Both the position numbers and the translations under genes were made by a program. The notes beneath the pieces were generated by a model. That model was not told where the DNA came from and did not search any database. It worked only from the letters and a program-made list of their open reading frames with translations. Shown in pieces: positions 34,563 through 47,374 of a stretch of 64,000 nt of DNA (position 1 is its first letter; each line of letters starts with the position of its first letter). The stretch is from Pelobates cultripes (lineage: Eukaryota > Chordata > Amphibia > Anura > Pelobatidae): contig OW240918.1 of the NCBI GenBank assembly GCA_933207985.1, forward strand, positions 20,807,602 to 20,871,601. The letters run 5' to 3'.

Positions 34563-35298
34563 GTTTTCCCAACAGTTATCATAATTGACATTGTTTAAGA
34601 CAAAATAATTGTCAATTAAATTTATCTATCTAGTACCATAAAAAAAAGTTCAAATTTCAGGATATGTGCTTTGTTCATTTTACCATTGTGCATAGATTCT
34701 GTGACACATAATTGGTAAAATACTTTTCCCATTTTATATATATTTTAAATATATTTTATTAAACAAATAGTGTTTTCAATGTAATTTAGACAGTTCCATC
34801 AAATACCCCCCCTGTTGTATTATATATTTTTGTTACAGATAACATACAGCACAGTCTGCATGCAGGGCTATTGTAGATGTTAACGTTAAAGTTTACAGAG
34901 TCTTACGGTGTGAGAAGTTTCCAGTTACCTATTTGATCTTGTTACAAGTGATCTATTTTAGAACGGTTCACTAAGATCCAGGTATGTCAGGTAGATTAAT
35001 AGACCTCTCACTGTGCAATGCTAGGACTCACTGATGCGTTTGTGTCACCTTGGATTCAATGCGTAACAGGTACAAACGTCAGCACTTTTAACTTGTTGTT
35101 TTACTTTTACCTACGTTCCAGTGCACACCTAGGGCACAATTGTGTAATCCAAAGGTAAAACTAAATCATTCATTGCTGTGCAATAAACAAGCTGACCTGT
35201 GTACTTAAATCTGTCAGTCTACCGTTTTTTCTATTTCTGAAAATGAAAGATTGCATGTACTGCCACCTCATTGCGTATTATTTTGTAATGCTTATATA
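34563..35298. other. No gene seen
   Basis: AT-rich with no recognised repeat. Confidence 0.45.
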
Positions 35299-36398
35299 CA
35301 CTGATCAGCCACAAGATTAAAACAACTGACAGGTGAAGTGAATAACATTGATTATATCGTTACAATGGCACCTGCCAAGGGGTGGGATATAATAGACAGC
35401 AAGTGAACAGTCGGTTCTTGAATTTCCTGTGTTGGAAGCAGGAAAAATGGGCAAGCGAAGAGATCTGTTATCTTGGCAAGTGCCAAATAGTGATGGCTAG
35501 ATAACTGGACCAGAGCATCTCCAAATGGCAATTCTTGTGGGGTGTTCCCGGTATGCAGTGGTTAGTACCTACCAAAAGTGGTGCAAGGAAGGACAACCAG
35601 TGAACCGGTGTCAGAGTCATGGGCGTTCAAGACTCATTGATGCATGTGGTAAGCAAAGGCTAGCTTGTCTAGTTCGATCACAAAGAAGAGCTACAGTAGT
35701 TCAAATTATGAAATATGCAATGGTCAGAGTGCACATGATGACCTCTGTCCATTGCTGAAAGTGCCTTCAACGGGGTTGTGAGCATCAGAACTGGACCACG
35801 GAGCAATGGAAGAAGGTTGCCTGGTCTGAGGAATCACGTTTTCTTTTAGATCAGGTGAGTGGCCGAGTGCGTGTGCATCATTTAACTAGGGAAGAGATGG
35901 CAGAATGATACACTATGGGAAGAAGGAAGATCGGCAGAGGTAGTGTTCTGCTCTGGGCTATCTTCTGCTAGAAATCTAGGGTTCTGGAATTCATGTGGAT
36001 TCTACTTTGACATGTACATCCTACCTAAAGATTGTTGAAGACCATGTACAACCGTTCATGGCAATGTTGTTTCCTGATGGCAGTGGCATGACTCTGCAGG
36101 ATAATGCACCCTGCCACACTGCAAAAATTGTTCAGGAATGGTTTGAACTACACGACAAAGAGTTCAAAGTGTTGCCTTGGCCTCCAAATTCCCCAAATCT
36201 AAATGTGGGAAATGCGGAAACAACTAATCTGATCCGTGGAGCCCCCACCTTGCAACTTTCAGGACTTTAAACGATCTGTTGGCTGTGTTCAGAGCACTTG
36301 TGGAGTCCATGCCTCAATGCATTAGACCTGTTTTAGCAGCATGAGGAGGACATACAAGATATTAGACAGGGGGTTTTAATGTTGTGGCTGATCAATGT
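35299..36398 (+). mobile_element. Tc1/mariner element, near full length, decayed
   Basis: The left end CACTGATCAGCCACAAGATT and the right end, reversed, CATTGATCAGCCACAACATT, are inverted repeats. TA precedes the left end (35297-35298) and TT follows the right end, so one copy of the TA target duplication has mutated. The length (about 1.1 kb) fits a Tc1 element with one transposase gene. A related, shorter copy lies at 2870-3230. The ends match a Tc1 type found across fishes, lampreys and frogs. Confidence 0.92.
35525..36270 (+). pseudogene. Tc1 transposase pseudogene
   Basis: The N-terminal DNA-binding part survives in a frame starting at 35525 (MAILVGCSRYAVVSTYQKW, then the RSRLIDACGKQRL segment of the second helix-turn-helix). 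After frameshifts the catalytic part resumes. The first DDE position reads WSEESRF (about 35822-35842), with the aspartate codon changed to GAG, glutamate. The second is intact: TLQDNAPCHTAK, with Asp at 36100-36102. The third, expected shortly after PPNSPNLN (about 36184-36207), is lost in altered sequence. The enzyme would normally cut and join transposon ends at TA sites. This copy cannot be active. Confidence 0.85.
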
Positions 36399-38529
36399 TT
36401 GTTGCTAAATATTTTTTATTGCTTCTCCTGGCTTACCCTTGCTCTGTAGTGGCGGTCATATTTAGCACTATTTGGTCAGAAACATCTTATCTGCTGCAAC
36501 CATGCACAAGTTATAGGTCTATAACCAGCTCAGAGTGCATTTTTTAGATTCTAACACATGAAGTCAGGATTTCTGAATGCTCACTAGGTCCTAATTACCT
36601 GCATGACCTCTGGTTGGATACGATTCTGACCAAAGAGGACTTGTAGTTGGCTATTGTCATAAAATATGGGTAAGATAAGAAATGCACTGAATAAAAGGTA
36701 ATTCAATTTTACATAATAATACATGGGATATGATACATGTAAATATTTTATTTTAGCTAATAATTAAAAACTATAACAGTTTTCCTTTCAGATTGACATG
36801 TCTACTATGGTAACCTGTAAGCATTTGATCTATGCCAGTAATTGTTGACTTTGGCACTCCACTTGTTTTTTAACTGCATTTCCCATAATGCCCATGATTC
36901 CCAGAGGGTGTAGGTCTTAAAGTAACCAATACAGAGGATACTAGGTGAATTATTTAATTATGTTTCTAAAATGCTAGATGGATCTTAGGGCATGGGTCTC
37001 AAAGTACTGTCACAGGAGCCATTTCAGGCTCCCTAAATAGTTCAATGTGACCAGCCATGCAACTTATTGCCAGGTTTGCTGGTCTTCTGGTCCACATCAG
37101 AGCCAAATAAACCCTTATTTGTTGAGGTTGCTGTGTGCTCCTTTTAGCCACAGTAGAAACGTTCTGACATTCTATAACTAATTGCAGAAACTTTATTGAT
37201 GAGTTTGGCTGATCCACACAGAGCAGGGCGACAGCCTCTATTATAAAAACACAAGGGGTGGTGGGGGGTGGGGATGTAGCTATGAGTGTATTGTAGAATG
37301 TACCTGTGTGTACCTATGTGAATCGATTATCTATGTGTCTATATGACTGGTAGTACGGGTTTGTGTTTACCATGTGCTCCCCTCAATATGGATATCCAGC
37401 CCACATGAGGAGAGGGTTGAGGGACTGCTAGAGGCTGATAGATACATTAAGTTTGAGAGTCCTGTCCTGGAGGTATATTTACTAATCTATTAGGAAGTTG
37501 ACAGACAACCTGTAAAATGAAAACTATGATCAAGATATGTTTATTTTTTTCAAAATTAAGCCAATTTATGTTTCATTTTAGTGAAGCCGGTTAACTCATC
37601 ACAACTCATTGTTTAATGAATAAAATTTCTGAAAAATACTGGAAATGTATTTTAAATTCAAAACACCAGTTTGTTGTTTGAGTATTTGTTATTCTTTACC
37701 GTTTCTTTAAAGAGCAATTAAAGAATGACATTTTATTTTAAAATGAAAGATGTTTCATTTCTATTCTTGATACAAATATTACGTGCCACATTTCGCACAT
37801 CAAAAGAAAAAAAAGAGAAATTAAATAACAAACTAATCTACAAAGTACACAGCTGAATATATATTTAAACTATTAGCCGTAAGCTCCTTTTCTTCATTAT
37901 CCAATAATTGCCGTACTCAATGGGTCCAAAAAAAAAAGCAATGCGCAATTGACATGAAGTGCAGTCATATTTTAAAGTGCAACCATAACCTAGTCAGAAT
38001 TTAAATGATTTACTTATTTAGTTCTTATCTGGTGCAATTAAAGCTCACTAAAAGGTAGGAAAATGAAAGCAAAGGAAAATTAAATTCCTTTACATAATTG
38101 CCAAACTACGTGTAATGTGTACAAGTGAGAGAATGGTTTTAACTAGACCGCTTGGCTTAATCTGAATGAGACAGGAAATTAGAAAGCATTGCATTAAAAT
38201 ATGGACTTGTTCGTAATAGTAATTAATCTTTTCTGAAGTAGATAGGCTTTTAACCATTTTTGTCCTGGAACTGAAGTTGTCCACTGTAGTCACGGCCAGT
38301 ACACTTGTGGAACAGTCTGTTTAGGACAGGCTATGATAAATGCCTTGTGTGGGGTTGTCTTTAGGCAGTGTATTGTCATGCAACCTGCAAAATGTATTTT
38401 ACAGTGAATCATTTCTTAAATGTGGTACCCTCATGCACATCTTATTTAAATATTGCATGTTGGAACCTTATAGATAATATGATTTAATTTATACAAACAA
38501 CGCAACTAAAACAAAATAAAAACCACTGT
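36399..38529. other. No gene seen
   Basis: About 2.1 kb of AT-rich DNA without a recognised repeat. A G-rich tract lies at 37255-37274. The minus-strand frame at 36999-37217 has no recognisable domain. Confidence 0.45.
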
Positions 38530-38991
38530 TTAGTAGATATACCCCCATTGAAAAAAATGCATGCATTTAATTATGCATATTTTTAATCGGGTGTATATCT
38601 AAAAACAACTTGCAAAAGCTGCAGATATCTTGTCTGCAGCCTTTTCGAAGCCCTCCCATTCTTCCCCAGTCTTGATTTTCTGTGGCTGTCCAATCACATG
38701 CTTCCAAATGCAGCTCAATGAGAAGTCTTTGCAAGGCAGGTGCTCTGGACAATTGCTGCCTCTTGAGTTTAGCTCCACTGAGCTAATCAAACCAGGAAGT
38801 AACAGGACATGTTGTATGTTTGACAGCCAGACTGTGTAACAAGGTTGGTTTATAAAAGTGTAGATTTCTATTGAAACCTACACATTTTTTTTTAATGGTA
38901 AGAAAAGAGGACATACTCTTCACACCTAAAGCACTTCAGTAAGCTAAAATTCTCCTGGTACCATAATCACTATAGTGAAGTGTACCTTTAA
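38530..38991 (+). mobile_element. T2-type MITE, subfamily A copy 2
   Basis: Ends AGTGAAGTGTACCTTTAA with TTAA at 38988-38991. Most of its length parallels, in reverse complement, the copy at 54651-55135: CCCATTGAAAAAAATGCATG, CTGTCCAATCACA, GCAGGTGCTCTG, ACAGCCAG and CTTCACACCTAAAGCACTTC. The extreme left end has decayed. A small extra palindrome (ATAATCACTATAGTG) lies just inside the right end. The open frames on both strands are not genes. Confidence 0.8.
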
Positions 38992-39123
38992 AGGGATTTT
39001 GCCCTACATCACATCTGAAGCCTTCACGTTTTATCCTGTCATTCATTACCTCTATATGCTAGACAAAACTACATTTGCAGATATCTAGAACAATGTCCAA
39101 GGGAAGTTCTCTTGTTTCAAAGT
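38992..39123. other. Short spacer between two T2 elements
   Basis: Nothing recognised. Confidence 0.4.
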
Positions 39124-39712
39124 TTAAAGGATCAGTACAAGTACCATAACCACGACAGTTTGCAATTATTACTTTTTTGCAAAATAGCTGAATTGGAAAA
39201 ATTCTCCAAGTTTGACTAATTTGGCCAACATTTTTAAATTCCCTGGCGAATTCCCAACAATTCTCAGTTTTGCAAATCATCATGCCTATTTATGGATACA
39301 ATTATATTGAATTAGAGTAATATTTTACAGTGGTTATAGTATAAGGATATTATGAGTGCAATCTTTCTGGTTTAGTCAAGCCATTTTTAAAAGGTTTGAT
39401 TACAATCTATGATCTCCCGTGGCACCCACATCTCTCCTCTCTATTGCTCTATTATCTAGCTAAAGTACTTTATATGGATACGAAAGATTCAACTGTCCTT
39501 AAATGACATTAACCAATTCGGAGGTGTGAAATTGACACATGTTCCCTTTGGTGGTATGGTTGGCAGCAAATTGACCAAACTTCGGGCAACAAGCATACCC
39601 CTGTTTTTTTTAAACAATTGTTTGAAAATGGTTTGACAAAAAAAAAGGGACTGAACCAAAAGTCACCTTGTACCATGACCACTACATTAAGCTGCTTGGA
39701 TTATCTCTTTAA
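39124..39712 (+). mobile_element. T2-type MITE, subfamily C
   Basis: TTAA at 39124-39127 and 39709-39712. The left end reads TTAAAGGATCAGTACAAGTA and continues ACCATAACCACGACAG. The right end, reversed, reads TTAAAGAGATAATCCAAGCA. The CCATAACCAC / GTGGTCATGG terminal palindromes define subfamily C. The centre differs from the other C copies, so it may be a composite. Confidence 0.65.
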
Positions 39713-41165
39713 TATAGAAGACTCTAAGTTAGTAAAACTAAGTACTCCGATAAAGCATGATCGCAGAAACTGTACAAGAACAGCTTAGTTAGAGTATCTG
39801 GGATACGTTCTCTGCAGTCTTTGGAAAAAAGTGAAATCTGATCCTATTTTAATAGCCTGTGTTTTTCATACATTTTCCTGCTCTCACAGCTGTTGGTAAA
39901 ACAAAACAGATTAAAAAAAAAAAAGAATAGGAAGGAATATTTAAAAAGGAAGAAATTGATTTTTATGTAGTGACACAATGCACTATACTAAAATAACATC
40001 CACAATAAATACAGGCTTCATGAGACATGAAATATAATGTGCTTGGCCATAACTGTTTTCTTCATTTTTTTTTTTTAAATCATATACAACAATACGAGGA
40101 TATTTATGTCACTATTATTTTTAATATATATTTATTAAGGATCATAGGTTAACATATACTACGGAGAGTCAAAACTGAGTCCGCAAACACTTTCAGAAAT
40201 GAAAACCTTTGGAATTACAATTCACTATAAATAGAATGTATTTGTTACTTATTTTAAGGTACAAACATTTATCAGAGAAGTGCAAATGCCACTAGTACCT
40301 TTACCCCAACCATTATCTCCATTTTACAAGATCAAGAAAAAGATAGGACAAGATGGCTAGTAACACGAGCTCTATAATTTTTATGGAATATCCAAATGCC
40401 AATATAGGCTTGATCCGTGCTTCTCAATCACTGGTAAAGTGAATGTGAACCAGTCAAGTCAACTTGGGCAAGAGCTTCACTTTCATTGTTTCCCAAGAGA
40501 AGAACCATTACCAAATGGGTCTACATGCTCAATCAATCTCATTAATTGATCTATTGGATATATAGATCTTTCTATTAAAAGCAATGGGAGGACTGTGATT
40601 GGCTGCATTTACACCTTACCTAAAAATACTAATTAAAAAAAATAAAAATACAAAAAATATGTTTTTTTTTCTCTGGTAATAACCAGGTGTGTATAGTGAT
40701 ACTTCTTTTTTTTTTTTTTTTTTTTAAACAAGCTGCACCCAGATATTTTCCTTTCCTTGATGTCTCAGTGAAGGTCAGTTAGTTTGGTAAATATTGCATT
40801 AATTCATCTTTCATTTGTTTGTTATAAAGGATATTGTTCAATCATTATAGCCGGTCTTGTCGTCTTCTTTGTCCCTCACATGCCCTTATTAATGATGTCA
40901 TTCTTAACTTCTTAATTGGCTACAATTTCAATTCTTCACAATTATTCATTCCATGGAGATCAGTCACAGATGACAAGATGGTCGCTCACATTTGGACTTT
41001 TTGAAGTTTAATTGATTAAAGAACTTTGGACACGTATGCATTGCAGATGTAAAATAAAATGTTGTAAATAAAAACTGCAAACAAAAGTGACAAAAGTTAA
41101 ATGATGCCAGAAGGCCCACACAATATCTATTCAATGTCTAAATATCACAATGTCTAAAGAGTCAT
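39713..41165. other. No gene seen; T homopolymer
   Basis: AT-rich. T runs lie at 40069-40078 and 40708-40726. Confidence 0.45.
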
Positions 41166-41592
41166 TTATGTTAACTGTAGAAAGAGGGAAGTGCTCATGT
41201 CATTGTACAGAACACTGGTGAGACCTCACTTGGAGTATTGTACACAGTACAGGAGACCGAATCTTCAGAAGCATATTGATACCTTAGAGAGAGTTCAAGA
41301 AGGGCTACTAAACTACCACAACAAGAGTCTTAAATTAGAGGGACAAAGGTTTAAAAATAATATCAGGAAGTATTACTTTACTGAGAGGGTAGTGGATGCA
41401 TGGAATAGCCTTCCAACTGAAGTGGTAGAGGTTAACACAGTAAAGGAGTTTAAGCATGCATGGGATAGGCATAAGGCTATCCTAACTATAAGATAAGGCT
41501 AGGGACTAATGAAAGTATTTAGAAAATTGGGCAGACTAGATGGGCCAAATGGTTCTTATCTGCCGTCACATTCTATGTTTCTATGTTTCTAT
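41166..41592 (+). mobile_element. CR1-type LINE 3' end with deleted reverse transcriptase tail
   Basis: A plus-strand frame at 41191-41496 encodes MLMSLYRTLVRPHLEYCTQY, then PNLQKHIDTLERVQ, then after a deletion KLEGQRFKNNIRKYYFTERV and DAWNSLPTEVVEVNTVKEFK. These are the C-terminal motifs of CR1-like reverse transcriptases (YxxLVRPxLEYC, LERVQ, NSLP). About 60-90 residues usually found between LERVQ and the R.F..R..Y.....V.WNSLP block are missing. The 3' end has GATGGGCCAAATGGTTCTTA and finishes in TTCTATG repeats, the usual CR1-type tail, next to an AT microsatellite. It is 5'-truncated and inactive. Confidence 0.9.
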
Positions 41593-41611
41593 ATATATAT
41601 ATATATATATA
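41593..41611. repeat. AT microsatellite
   Basis: Alternating AT tract directly after the CR1 tail. Confidence 0.95.
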
Positions 41612-41999
41612 TGTAATTTTTTTTATTGGATGTTTTCCTTAATATTTTTTTCAATGCTCATCCCCTTTGTATTTATAATAAATCATTAAAAAATGTAAAA
41701 TGTAAACTTTCCTTTGTTTTGTGCCAGGACATTCGCCTCACTCGACCCCAATCACAGAGGGGCATTGAGGACAAATGGCACATGCATGACAATTGCCACC
41801 ATCCAACAATCCAGTGCTTCTCTGTCATAAAGCAGAATTTGACACACACAACGTTAAATGGAATTGGACACACACAGTGTAGAGGGGATCTTTTCTGTGT
41901 AAGATTTATTGTCTGTCGGTAGTGTGCAGGTGTATTGTATGCCCAGATTTATATTAGGCAGCCTGGAATAGAGTTCACCTAGTACACAATTAACAATAT
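41612..41999. other. No gene seen
   Basis: Overlapping open frames on both strands have no recognisable domain. Confidence 0.4.
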
Positions 42000-42106
42000 C
42001 TCTGTATGTGCAGTGCTTCAAGCCGAAACACTGCACATACTGACTTCTACCACCATGACCACTTCAAACCACTGAAGCAGTCATGGTGGTTGGAGATACC
42101 TTTTAA
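42000..42106 (+). mobile_element. T2-type MITE, subfamily G, right half
   Basis: Ends GGTTGGAGATACCTTTTAA with TTAA at 42103-42106. It carries the same paired palindromes as the copy at 20439-20901: CAGTGCTTCAAGC/CGAAACACTG and CCACCATGACCACTTC/GCAGTCATGGTGG. Confidence 0.7.
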
Positions 42107-42189
42107 GGTTAATTCTCTTTGGTGCTAAGACTGTCCGTTCAATGTATGGAGATCTCATTTAGAAATTATTATAGTTTATGCTAGCTTAG

Positions 42190-42600
42190 GGCCCAAGTCG
42201 AAATGTAGCCTGATCACAAACCAAACGAAACATGCAGTGGCTGAGTAAGTCGTTTTAAATCGTGATTCTGAATTCTGACCGTAGCACCGAAAAAGAAATG
42301 ATGAAGGGAAAAAAGATAATCGATGGCTAGGGGAGAGTCACTAAAAAATTGTCTAAAGTTTTACTGGTATTCCTGTTTTTCCTCTCTATTGCTCACTTCT
42401 CACTTGTTCTGTGTACCAAATGGCAGGAAGAGGCTCCTATCAATGTACTGCAAAATATATATAACACTGATATTATATATATATTTTTCTGTACACTGAT
42501 TGGCCCATTTCCATGCCTTTTTGGTTTGTCATTGCTGAAAATCTGCCGCCATGATTTATTTTTTTTTCACCGTGGACAATTCTAGTTAATGCTTGGTTTT
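42190..42600. mobile_element. Possible second copy of the hAT-like element at 21397-21930
   Basis: GAAATGATGAAGGGAAAAAA, then GATAATCGATGGCTAGGG and GAGTCACTAA parallel the stretch at about 21568-21625. The ends are not defined. TTTTTTTTCACCG follows near 42560. Confidence 0.35.
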
Positions 42601-43315
42601 GTATTATATTCAACAGCTGATGCTGTTCTATTTGACTATGACAAAATAAAATTCTTGAAAAAAATCCTCAAAAAGACAACCAAACAAATGAAGCAATGTT
42701 CGGGAATTCAGACTCCGCAAATCTTCAGCGTGCAGTATTACATACATTACAGCATAGCAGACTTCCATATTTGCAGACAGGTTGAGTGAAATTATTTTTT
42801 AATTTTAAATAGTATAGTTACTTATTGGACTCTCCCTGTATTCATCCAAAGTAAAATGTGTAGTATATAGAAATATAACAGCAAATGATTGGGGCACATA
42901 TATGTCAATTCATATTTATTTTCTGTAGCTAGAATGCGATCAAAGCTAAAACTAAAAGAACAAAAATATTTTTTTATATGCTCCAGAAAACTAGCCCCTT
43001 CAATGCCAGTAGCGCTGACGCACTGCCAGTAGCACCGAAAAGAAGATAAAATATGAAAAAGTAATAATTTTTGGGATCTGTAAGATCCCAACATCTAACA
43101 AGAGAGAGAGAATTAGAGTTCTTATATTATATTTAAAAAAATGTGAGGTCTAGTAGACCCCACTGTTAACCAGTAAAAGTACACTGAATAGTTTCTCCTC
43201 TTCCTTCACCCTGTGTGTGGTGGGGAGAATTATATGGGATGATGTACAATAAGGAACAGCGGGGATGGACAAATGTTCTGCTCTTGTTCACCCGTGAGCA
43301 ATATGATGGAACATA
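42601..43315. other. No gene seen
   Basis: AT-rich. The frames at 42589-42789 and minus 42822-43094 have no recognisable domain. Confidence 0.45.
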
Positions 43316-43873
43316 TTAGAGGGACACTACAGTCAACAAAACAACTTTAGCTTAATTGAGCAGTTTTGGTGTACAGGACATGCCCCTGAAGTCTCACTGC
43401 TCAATTCACTGCCATTTATGAGTTAAATAACTTTGTTTATGCAGCCCTAGTCAAACCTCCCTGCATGTGACTTACACAGCCTCCGTAAACACTTCCTGGA
43501 AAGAGTCATTTAATGCTTGCATTTCCTTTATTGCTAATTCTGTTTAACTTAGAACTCCTTATCTCATGCTCTGTTGATAGCTTGCTGGACTCTGCTGGAG
43601 TCTCCCGTGTGTAATTAAAGTTCAATTTACAGAGAATGAGATAAATACTTTTGAAGTAAGTTACACTTGATTAAAATGGAAACCATTTTGTTTTCATGCA
43701 GACTGTGTGAGTCACGGCCAGGAGAGGTGTGGCCAGGACTGTACAAAGAGAAACAAAATGATTTAACTCCTATATGGCAGTGAATTGACCAGTGAAACTT
43801 CAGAGGCATGATATATACAGCGAAACTGCTTCATTTAGCTAAAGTTGATTTTCTGACTATTGTGTCCCTTAGA
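43316..43873. mobile_element. T2-type MITE, subfamily H, with long inverted repeats
   Basis: Left end TTAGAGGGACACTACAGTCA, right end (reversed) AAGGGACACAATAGTCAG. The inverted arms extend about 135-140 bp on each side (43316-43450 and 43735-43873), both with AACTTTAGCT, GCAGTTTTGGTGTA or a variant, CATGCC and TCAATTCACTGCCAT. The flanking TTAA sites have mutated. The long arms could form a stable stem if transcribed. Confidence 0.85.
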
Positions 43874-44336
43874 TTAGATTGGCTAAAAGGGTAGGTGGCT
43901 CCAAAGCCTCTTCCCCACCCTAGGTCTATTAGTCTTTCTTTGTTGACAATGCATGGTGAGGTAGTTCCTAGTCCTTCACAACTCAATGTGTTCAAGCCAG
44001 AAAGTGAATCTATTCCTGACCTAACAAGTGGTCCAAACTAAAATTAGTAAAAAAAAAAAAAAACTAATGACCTATCACACCATCATGATAATGTGGCCTA
44101 TTGTTTCACCATGGAGATGTGTGATTTAGTGTTTACTGTCAGGAACTACAACAAGAAACTACAACAAGCATATATAACCCCTCTTGTCCCACTAACGGTA
44201 TAGTGCCAGAAGATTTAAAAATCCCTCCAGCACTGTTCATGGCATCGTGTCAGTGGCCTCTCAAACCTTCTGGCCCTAATAGTATATAGTCACTAGATGC
44301 TCAGCCTATCTGTCTCTATTAACAGTACTGAGCATG
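43874..44336. other. No gene seen
   Basis: Mixed composition. An A run of 15 lies at 44049-44063. Confidence 0.45.
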
Positions 44337-44530
44337 ATGTTTGTCTGGTTAGAACAATGGTTAAGTCACCGCTGTAGATCTAGGAACCTCAGGTTTAAAT
44401 CCTGGGTTAGATCACCTCATCAGTAAGCTCCCACCATTGATTTATAAGCTAGTTTGAGCAAGGCATTTCTTTAATTATAAAGCACTGTGGAATATATTGT
44501 AGCTAGATAAAAACTAATAATAATAATGAT
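44337..44530 (+). mobile_element. tRNA-derived SINE with an L2-like 3' tail
   Basis: An A-box-like GTTAGAACAATGGTTAAGTC is followed by a B-box-like CAGGTTTAAATCCTGG (canonical GGTTCRANNCC), then a body, then TATAAAGCACTGTGGAATAT and GTAGCTAGATAAA ending in an AAT repeat. That tail is a decayed version of the L2-type 3' end seen at 8126 and 62600 (GTAAAGCGCTGCGG...GCTATATAAA). A tRNA head joined to a LINE tail is the classic SINE structure, allowing use of the partner LINE's reverse transcriptase. Confidence 0.7.
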
Positions 44531-47374
44531 ACCTATTCCTTCTGACCCTATTAAAAAGGCATAGAATTAGGGTGTTCTTGTCCTAAATAATAAATTGAGT
44601 TGCTCCTCAACAAAAGACTGCCTCCACCTCCCATGTCCAGGGGTTTCATAGTACCAAGTTACAAACCAAAATATACCCTAACTACTCTTTTAGAGTAAAA
44701 TTCTATTGCGACATATAGGACATTTTAGTTTAAAACAAATAATATTTAAGTGTTGTTCTATTAAAATTCACAGTGGTGGATCTGCTTTAAACCCAAAATG
44801 TTCTTTACTATCTCTTTTGAAGGCATATCGTCAGTACAAGTAATCATTGATTTCTTTAAATCCATTTATTTCACGTAGCACATCATACTACGTGTTTCAT
44901 TTTGAAGCAGATCAACATTAACTTGTGACTCCGGGACCCGATGAGACCACTCCGTATAGCATCAATAACAATACATGTTCTATGCAAATCAAGAATGTCA
45001 GGCCATGTAAACACATTCATAAATTTGTTATGCAGCTTGAGGTGTTGGCATACACAATAGATGATCATCTTGTAAATGCTTATCGACAAACTCGCACTCA
45101 CCCACCTGCTAAGAGGTGCAATGCTTTAATGAAATTGTTTGACTATAAAGAACAGTTGCTAAGATACAGTGTTCCCGTTTCTATGGATCTGCTGCTTTCA
45201 GATTTCTGTTATCAAATAATGATTACACATGTGCTAACCTCAAGGTGCTCGGTGTAGCGGACGATTTAGTGTGTCACAAATTAGTAAACTGTTTGCCAGA
45301 GCAGGTCCTTGCAGAGGAATCGTGCGCTGGCTGATTTATGCATCAATTTTTAAATTTTACATATCCATGTGACTGTTAATGTAAGCCATCGTCAAAAGAT
45401 TTTGTTTTTTCATGTAATCCCTTCCGTTGCCCCCACCCCACGTATTCATTTTTTACTTAAACACCATATTACCTGAACCATTATCCAACAAATTAACTCT
45501 TTTAGAGCCAGCCGAACTCTCAGTTCTATAGACAGGAGTCTATGGGAGCTGTGATTACAGAGTCATTCTTGTTTAAGGCACATACAGTGGAGCAATCACC
45601 ATGGGAACTAATGGGATTTTGCTGTTACTGCTGTTCCAATTTTAGAACTTTGTGTTTTACACAAAAAGCCCAATAACTAACTCAATATGTGCTTTTTTCT
45701 TAAATGGAATATTGACACAAATTTTTGGGGTAATTTTAATACTGGTAGACTTAAAACCAGATTAAACTTGGCACAGAGTGTCTGTCGGGGGAATTCTAAG
45801 ATAGAAGCAAATTGTGTTCAACAAGTATGCTTCCGTGGAAAACCGTAGCTGTTATGACAACTTGGAGTTCACCATAAATTAATAAAATAAGATTATACGT
45901 TTGTGTCTGGAATGCAAAGGTTTTAGGAAACTCCTGATGTAAAATTGTAAAAAATTGTTTCACTATGTGAGAAGTAGAGGTGAGTAGACAGTAGGCATAG
46001 TAGAACCCAAAGTATGCTCTGGGCAGTATGAGCAGACAACAAAATAATTGAACAATGAATATCAGCAATATTCAATTAATGGTACATTTGGAAAGATAAG
46101 TAAAAAGTTTAAACTGTGTCCTATACTACTTTAAATTTCAACATGTTTGTGTGTTTTTATCTACTATATGTTGACCTAAATTATCTGATTGCTTTACAAT
46201 ATAAATCATCTTTTCTTTAACATATATAACAAATTACACAAAAATTTACGGTTTAAATTACGTGTTTTGTGTGTTCAAGGTAAATGCCTCTGATTTCGTT
46301 AGCCTTCGTCCTTTCCAGTACTGTGTAACCTCTGGCCCAGCATTAAGCAACACATCGCAGTCTTTAGAAATGCATTTGAACTTAGCATTAAGTTTTTTTT
46401 TTTACGACCTTGTACCCAGTCAGGGTTTTATACTATATAGAAGTCACGTAGCTGTTTCACATTTAATTCAATGATCTTTTTTGTTGATTAAATTTTTAAC
46501 ATTTAGGAGGAAAATTAAATGTATTGTCATGTGTGTTCTGAACCAAGATTCCTACTGATGAACATAAAGTTTCATTAACTGGCCACCCATATGTCTTGCT
46601 CTTGTGTTCATTAAAATAGTTTTAGGCTCCAGAGTATTTTGAAAGGTTGATAATTAGAAAACGCTGTATAAAAATAATGATTCTTCCAAAATGTAATAAG
46701 ACAACACAGATGCAAAATAAAACAAGATTAATGGGAAATGTTGTAGTTGAGAAAGTCCTAGTTTTAGCAGTCTTTGTATAATGTTTGTTTTAAGGTCCAC
46801 TTACATTGCATGCCACCATGGAAATGTGGAAACATTATATAAATAAGAATATTCCTGCATCTTGAGATTTATAAGCTTTCCTGAGCTGTCAAACTGCAAA
46901 ATGATGAGGACATTTCATGTTGGCTTATGGCAGCAACGTAAGTTTTGCCACCCCATGTGTAGAAGCCATGTTGTCACCTTTATCATGATGCGTCAGTTCA
47001 TCTGCATGGTGTGGGAATGATAGGGTCACATAATGTCCTAAAACATTGCCAGCAGTAACCAGCATGAATGTCACTTAGTCTGCAAATAAAATAGTGTGTA
47101 CACATACACATGCACGCACACACATACATTAAATTACAGGACACTTAATGAGCTAGAATACTTACTGATCTAAAACCGCTATGTAAGTGTAGAATGCACA
47201 GGAAGCTCAGCTTGGTGAGTTTCTTGTCTTAGTGAAAAGCCCCAACATATCTTATGGCTTTGGGCTGCTTTGAATACCTGTACCAGAAAACTGATTTCAT
47301 GTAATTCACTATATGCAGTGAATAGGTTACATTTCCATAAATATTGAACATTTATACATTTTTGTGAAAACTAT
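44531..47374. other. No recognised gene or repeat
   Basis: About 2.8 kb of AT-rich DNA. The longest plus frame (44925-45257, 110 codons) has no recognisable domain, and no splice context supports it. 47099-47132 has a short CA-rich tract. Confidence 0.45.

Noticed and set aside
44337..44420. tRNA gene on the plus strand
   Set aside because: Same reason: only the promoter boxes survive, and an L2-like tail follows.
44925..45257. 110-codon plus-strand open frame, considered as a gene
   Set aside because: No recognisable domain, AT-rich codon choice, no supporting splice or promoter context. It stays within what chance allows in 64 kb.
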